In this document: positions 5,944-7,749 of the stretch, piece after piece
Layout of the letters: the number at the start of each line of letters is the position of its first letter
Position numbering within the stretch: position 1 is the first letter of the stretch
Source: Bacteroidales bacterium UBA5536
Lineage (GTDB): Bacteria > Bacteroidota > Bacteroidia > Bacteroidales > F082
Direction: 5' to 3'
Assembly: GCA_002426795.1 (NCBI GenBank)
Contig: DINQ01000022.1
Span: forward strand, 1 to 7,749
DNA length: 7,749 nucleotides
Made by a program: the position numbers and the translations under genes
The notes under the pieces: model-generated
The model's input: the letters and a program-made list of their open reading frames with translations, nothing else
Databases searched by the model: none
Told to the model about the DNA's origin: nothing

Positions 5944-6621
5944 ATGGATAATATTTGTAAAGTTTGCGGAATCAAATCAACGGCAGCTAACTTGCTCAGC
6001 AATGAAGAAGTAGAGGAGATGTCGTCTAATTGCGCACTCATTCCTTTTGCGAAAGGGGAGCAGGTGATCAGGCAGGGAGTTTTTTCGACCAATATCGTAT
6101 ACCTGCGCAGCGGCCTGGCCAAAATTCATATCCATGGGCCTTATTATGAGCAGATTGTCAGAATTGTAAAAGCACCCTCATACATGGGTTTGCCAACAAC
6201 TATCGGAGATAAGATTAACCAATATTCGGTAACGGTCATAGAGGATTCAGAGGTTTGTTTCATCAATTTAGAAACATTTAGATCCTTCTTAAAGGAGAAT
6301 ACCGATTTTGGCTACCAGATAATGATGGAGCTTTGCCAGAGCGAATTAGAACTGTATCAATGCTGCTCGAACCGGACCCAAAAGCAGATGCGGGGAAAAA
6401 TTGCCGATGTTTTATTGGATTTTGCTGATCGGATTTACTGTTCCGATACTTTTCATATCCCGATCACTCAGGAAGAATTTGGTAATTTGATCGACGCAAG
6501 CCGCGAAAGTGTCAGTCGGGTACTGAGCGAGTTTGAACATGATGGGATTATCAGCACCGATGGACGTAAGATTGACATTTTGAATAAGAAGCTGCTCCTG
6601 AAAATCGGTGAAAACGGCTGA
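5944..6621 (+). CDS. Crp/Fnr-family transcriptional regulator
   Basis: A 225-residue regulator divergent from the sulfur operon and probably its controller. The N-terminal part (about 20-115) is a cyclic-nucleotide-binding-like beta roll (IPFAKGEQVIRQG, IVYLRSGLAKIHI). A long dimerisation helix follows (about 116-155), then a winged helix-turn-helix with ITQEEFGNLIDASRESVSRVLSEFEHDGII (174-203). The recognition helix R187-E188-x3-R192 matches the CRP RExxxR pattern that reads TGTGA, and S191 gives it the SR ending seen in FNR. Cysteines C5 and C8 form a CxxC at the N-terminus, and C105 (SEVCFINLETF) lines up with FNR C122 (VCEIPFETL), hinting at redox or Fe-S sensing. The residues that bind cAMP in CRP are not evident in the roll. 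The start at 5944 is the only sensible ATG near the promoter, and no Shine-Dalgarno is seen. The effector is unknown. Confidence 0.93.
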   Translation: MDNICKVCGIKSTAANLLSNEEVEEMSSNCALIPFAKGEQVIRQGVFSTNIVYLRSGLAKIHIHGPYYEQIVRIVKAPSYMGLPTTIGDKINQYSVTVIEDSEVCFINLETFRSFLKENTDFGYQIMMELCQSELELYQCCSNRTQKQMRGKIADVLLDFADRIYCSDTFHIPITQEEFGNLIDASRESVSRVLSEFEHDGIISTDGRKIDILNKKLLLKIGENG

Positions 6622-6711
6622 TCGATTGTTTTTCGTTGGCTTATAGGTGTTTCTTTTACTTTTTGTAATGGCTCTTTCTCTTGTTTGTAATACACACGAT
6701 GCCTGAGTATT

Positions 6712-6732
6712 CGAAGACAGAGTCGGTCTTCG
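6712..6732. repeat. Short inverted repeat next to the GIY-YIG cassette
   Basis: CGAAGAC (6712-6718) and GTCTTCG (6726-6732) could form a 7-bp hairpin with a 7-nt loop. It touches the left 27-bp inverted repeat and lies about 90 bp after the regulator's stop codon. Without a following T run it is at best a weak terminator; the stretch 6622-6711 holds nothing else recognisable. Confidence 0.4.
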
Positions 6733-6758
6733 GGGGCTTCGACTCCGCTCAGCCCCCT
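6732..6758. repeat. 27-bp inverted repeat, left copy (GAGCGGAGTCGAAG family)
   Basis: This is an exact reverse complement of 7133-7159. The core read on the minus strand is GAGCGGAGTCGA, enclosed by GGGGGCT and AGCCCCC, so each copy folds alone into a hairpin with a 7-bp GC-rich stem. It overlaps the 3' end of the GIY-YIG gene and provides its TGA stop (6751-6749). In cell RNA it could act as a terminator for genes on either strand, though T runs are lacking. Palindromes with this core are scattered through Bacteroidetes genomes. Confidence 0.9.
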
Positions 6759-7060
6759 TGATAATTCCTCCAATGGCTGTCATTCATACATTCTGCGGCT
6801 GCCTTTAATTTTGCTGAAAGCTGATTGATCAAAGCTTCTTTCTTTCGGCGGCTCCAACCCTGAACTTGCTTTTCACGGTAAAATGCCTCGTCAATGCGGG
6901 TGTATTCTTCATAATAAACCAGTTTGACAGGCAAGTGCTTTTTCGTATGGTTAGCACCTTCACCATTTTGATGTTGAAGCAGTCGTTGTTCCAGGTTTTT
7001 GGTGCTCCCGGTGTAATAACTGCCATCGGCACATTCCAATATGTACATATAGCATTTCAT
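6749..7060 (-). CDS. GIY-YIG nuclease family protein (short, single domain)
   Basis: A 103-residue protein with one GIY-YIG domain of the small UPF0213/YhbQ-like type. MYILECADGSYYTGSTKNLEQRLLQH (5-30) carries the paired strand motifs (MYI and YYTGST for GIY and YIG) and R26, the expected catalytic arginine. GEGANHTKKHLPVKLVYYEEY follows, then REKQVQGWSRRKKEALI with E63 as the expected metal-binding glutamate. All key residues are present, so it is probably an active nuclease. There is no extra DNA-binding domain. The last residues (QGG) and the stop are encoded by the 27-bp palindrome, which suggests that repeat and gene travel or evolved together. The upstream copy of the repeat lies 72 bp before the start. 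Family members are often found as repeat-associated accessory genes. Its cellular target is unknown. Confidence 0.88.
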   Translation of the reverse strand: MKCYMYILECADGSYYTGSTKNLEQRLLQHQNGEGANHTKKHLPVKLVYYEEYTRIDEAFYREKQVQGWSRRKKEALINQLSAKLKAAAECMNDSHWRNYQGG

Positions 7061-7132
7061 TGGGTGGTTTTTTTTTGTAGATACGGTTTTGCTTTATTTT
7101 GCTTGCGTACTATTTTGGTTTCCAGCTTAAAC

Positions 7133-7159
7133 AGGGGGCTGAGCGGAGTCGAAGCCCCC
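7133..7159. repeat. 27-bp inverted repeat, right copy
   Basis: Exact reverse complement of 6732-6758. On the plus strand it reads GGGGGCTGAGCGG, then AGTCGAAGCCCCC. It lies upstream of the GIY-YIG start and downstream of the small Lacal_2735-like gene, where its GC-rich hairpin might end transcription of that gene. Confidence 0.9.
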
Positions 7160-7196
7160 TTTATTCTGGAGACTTTCCCGGACTTCCTCCATACCT

Positions 7197-7218
7197 TCGC
7201 TATACCATCGCTATACCA
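7197..7218. repeat. 11-bp tandem duplication (TCGCTATACCA x2)
   Basis: TCGCTATACCA occurs at 7197-7207 and again directly at 7208-7218; a partial match (ATACCTTCGC) just precedes them. It is the only structure seen in the non-coding stretch 7160-7336. It may be the remnant of a longer simple repeat; no function is suggested. Confidence 0.7.
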
Positions 7219-7336
7219 TGTATATGCAAAAGCTACTGCAGTCCTGGTGCTGTGCGGCTTTGGGGCACATTTGCATACATGTTGCATACAGAAAGTGCGG
7301 ATGAAACAAAGAGCAGGTAAGGAAAAGAGTCGTTTG

Positions 7337-7507
7337 TTACTCCTTGTCCAGTTCCGCTATTTTCGTCATAAGCGCTTCTGCTTCAGCAAATTTCTTGTCG
7401 CTTTCGGTGCGGTTTGTTTTCGAAAGGGCATGCGACTGTGCCATCAGCTTTTCGTATTGCTCGTAGAGCTTGTCTTTTTCCGATTTTTTCTTGAAGAGTC
7501 CAAACAT
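7337..7507 (-). CDS. Lacal_2735-like small conserved Bacteroidetes protein
   Basis: A 56-residue protein read on the minus strand from ATG at 7507 to TAA at 7337. It starts MFGLFKKKSEKDKLYEQYEK and continues LMAQSHALSKTNRTESDKKF, ending AEAEALMTKIAELDKE. The MFGLFKKKSEK start, the HALS-TNR centre and the AEAE-I tail are those of the small Lacal_2735 family found widely in Bacteroidetes. It is highly charged, cysteine-free and almost wholly helix-forming, likely a short coiled coil with a basic, amphipathic N-terminus (FGLFKKK) that might touch membrane or nucleic acid. Function is unknown for the family as far as I know. It stands alone, with 276 bp to the GIY-YIG gene. No convincing promoter was found in the 150 bp upstream. 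Confidence 0.85.
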   Translation of the reverse strand: MFGLFKKKSEKDKLYEQYEKLMAQSHALSKTNRTESDKKFAEAEALMTKIAELDKE

Positions 7508-7656
7508 CGTAAGGTGTTTTTATTGATTGTGTGAATGTTAGGAAAACAACCCGAAGTGGCAGCTTGTTCAACCCGAAAAAAAAACAGGCAGACACTTGAC
7601 AGTTTCTTGTTAAAATGATTAGATTAACGACAAAATGTTTGACGAGAAAGTAATCA

Positions 7657-7691
7657 AGTTGGAAGTTAGAGGTTGGAAGTTGGAGGTTGCG
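7657..7691. repeat. Heptad repeat tract, G-rich on plus strand
   Basis: Five 7-bp units of the form RGTTRGA: AGTTGGA, AGTTAGA, GGTTGGA, AGTTGGA, then a decayed GGTTGCG. They are the reverse complement of the heptad family at 25-108, so the two tracts lie in opposite orientation near the two ends of the window. The stretch 7508-7656 before it shows only an A run (7576-7584) and a direct AACCCGAA repeat (7548-7555 and 7570-7577). Nothing is recognised with confidence in 7692-7749. Confidence 0.75.
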
Positions 7692-7749
7692 CAAAGCGGC
7701 CCCTAACCACCAATGTTTCAGCCCCCGATAAGTTTGGACACATATTGTT

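Larger units (their letters stand above)
6732..7159 (-). mobile_element. Putative REP-like cassette: GIY-YIG gene between inverted repeats
   Basis: A 428-bp unit bounded by two exact 27-bp inverted repeats, holding only the GIY-YIG nuclease gene. The layout recalls REP/RAYT systems, in which a nuclease gene is bracketed by palindromes scattered through the genome. No target-site duplication was found next to the repeats. Mobility is inferred, not shown. Confidence 0.45.

Noticed and set aside
6621..6760. Intrinsic terminator after the Crp/Fnr gene
   Set aside because: Two hairpins exist (6712-6732 and 6732-6757), but neither is followed by a T run on the plus strand. They are reported as repeats instead.
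6412..6783. Minus-strand frames opposite the 3' end of the Crp/Fnr gene and the left repeat
   Set aside because: They run antisense to the helix-turn-helix coding region and continue through the palindrome, with low-complexity translation and no family signal.
7634..7705. Short plus-strand frame starting MFDEKVIK that runs into the heptad repeat
   Set aside because: Only 23 codons, most of them repeat-derived, with no family resemblance. It could be the interrupted start of a gene, but nothing supports this.
7720..7749. Possible insertion-sequence end (GATAAGTTTGGACAC) at the right edge
   Set aside because: The string looks like some transposon termini, but no partner repeat, transposase or target duplication lies in the window, so it cannot be supported.

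Overview
The window looks like chromosomal DNA of an anaerobic or sulfur-metabolising member of the Bacteroidota (Bacteroidetes). The signs are TAnnTTTG-type promoter boxes, starts without clear Shine-Dalgarno sequences, a 56-residue Lacal_2735-type protein typical of the phylum, and two kinds of Bacteroidetes-style intergenic repeat. The phylum call is an inference from these traits; no rRNA marker is present.

Positions 116-5820 hold a tightly packed minus-strand operon of seven genes. In transcription order they are: a DsrE-family sulfur-trafficking protein, a TusA-like sulfur carrier with the CPGP motif, a stand-alone MvhD/FlpD-like 'hydrogenase iron-sulfur subunit', QmoA (HdrA-like flavoprotein), QmoB (longer HdrA-like flavoprotein with a C-terminal 2x[4Fe-4S] domain), a 92-residue winged-helix-like protein of unknown role, and QmoC (HdrC-like ferredoxin domain fused to a six-helix membrane anchor). 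Several junctions are coupled by overlapping stop/start codons (ATGA twice, TAATG once). In sulfate reducers and green sulfur bacteria QmoABC passes electrons between the quinone pool and APS reductase. No aprAB, sat or dsrAB is visible here. The complex instead sits with TusA and DsrE, suggesting a membrane-bound Qmo-type complex that exchanges electrons with protein-bound sulfane sulfur.

A short intergenic region (5821-5943) separates this operon from a divergent plus-strand Crp/Fnr regulator (5944-6621). It holds a perfect CRP-type palindrome, TGTGA-N6-TCACA, at 5913-5928. The site overlaps the regulator's predicted start point and lies about 75 bp upstream of the operon's predicted start point. 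One operator could therefore give autorepression and operon activation together. The regulator carries a CxxC near its N-terminus and a cysteine that lines up with a cluster ligand of E. coli FNR, so redox or Fe-S sensing is possible.

The right part (6622-7749) is accessory. A GIY-YIG nuclease gene is framed by two exact 27-bp inverted repeats, each able to fold into a hairpin; the downstream copy supplies the gene's stop codon. This looks like a compact 428-bp repeat/nuclease cassette. Next comes the small Lacal_2735-like gene (7337-7507, minus). G-rich heptad-repeat tracts lie at both window edges in opposite orientation. The left one starts directly after the qmoC stop codon.
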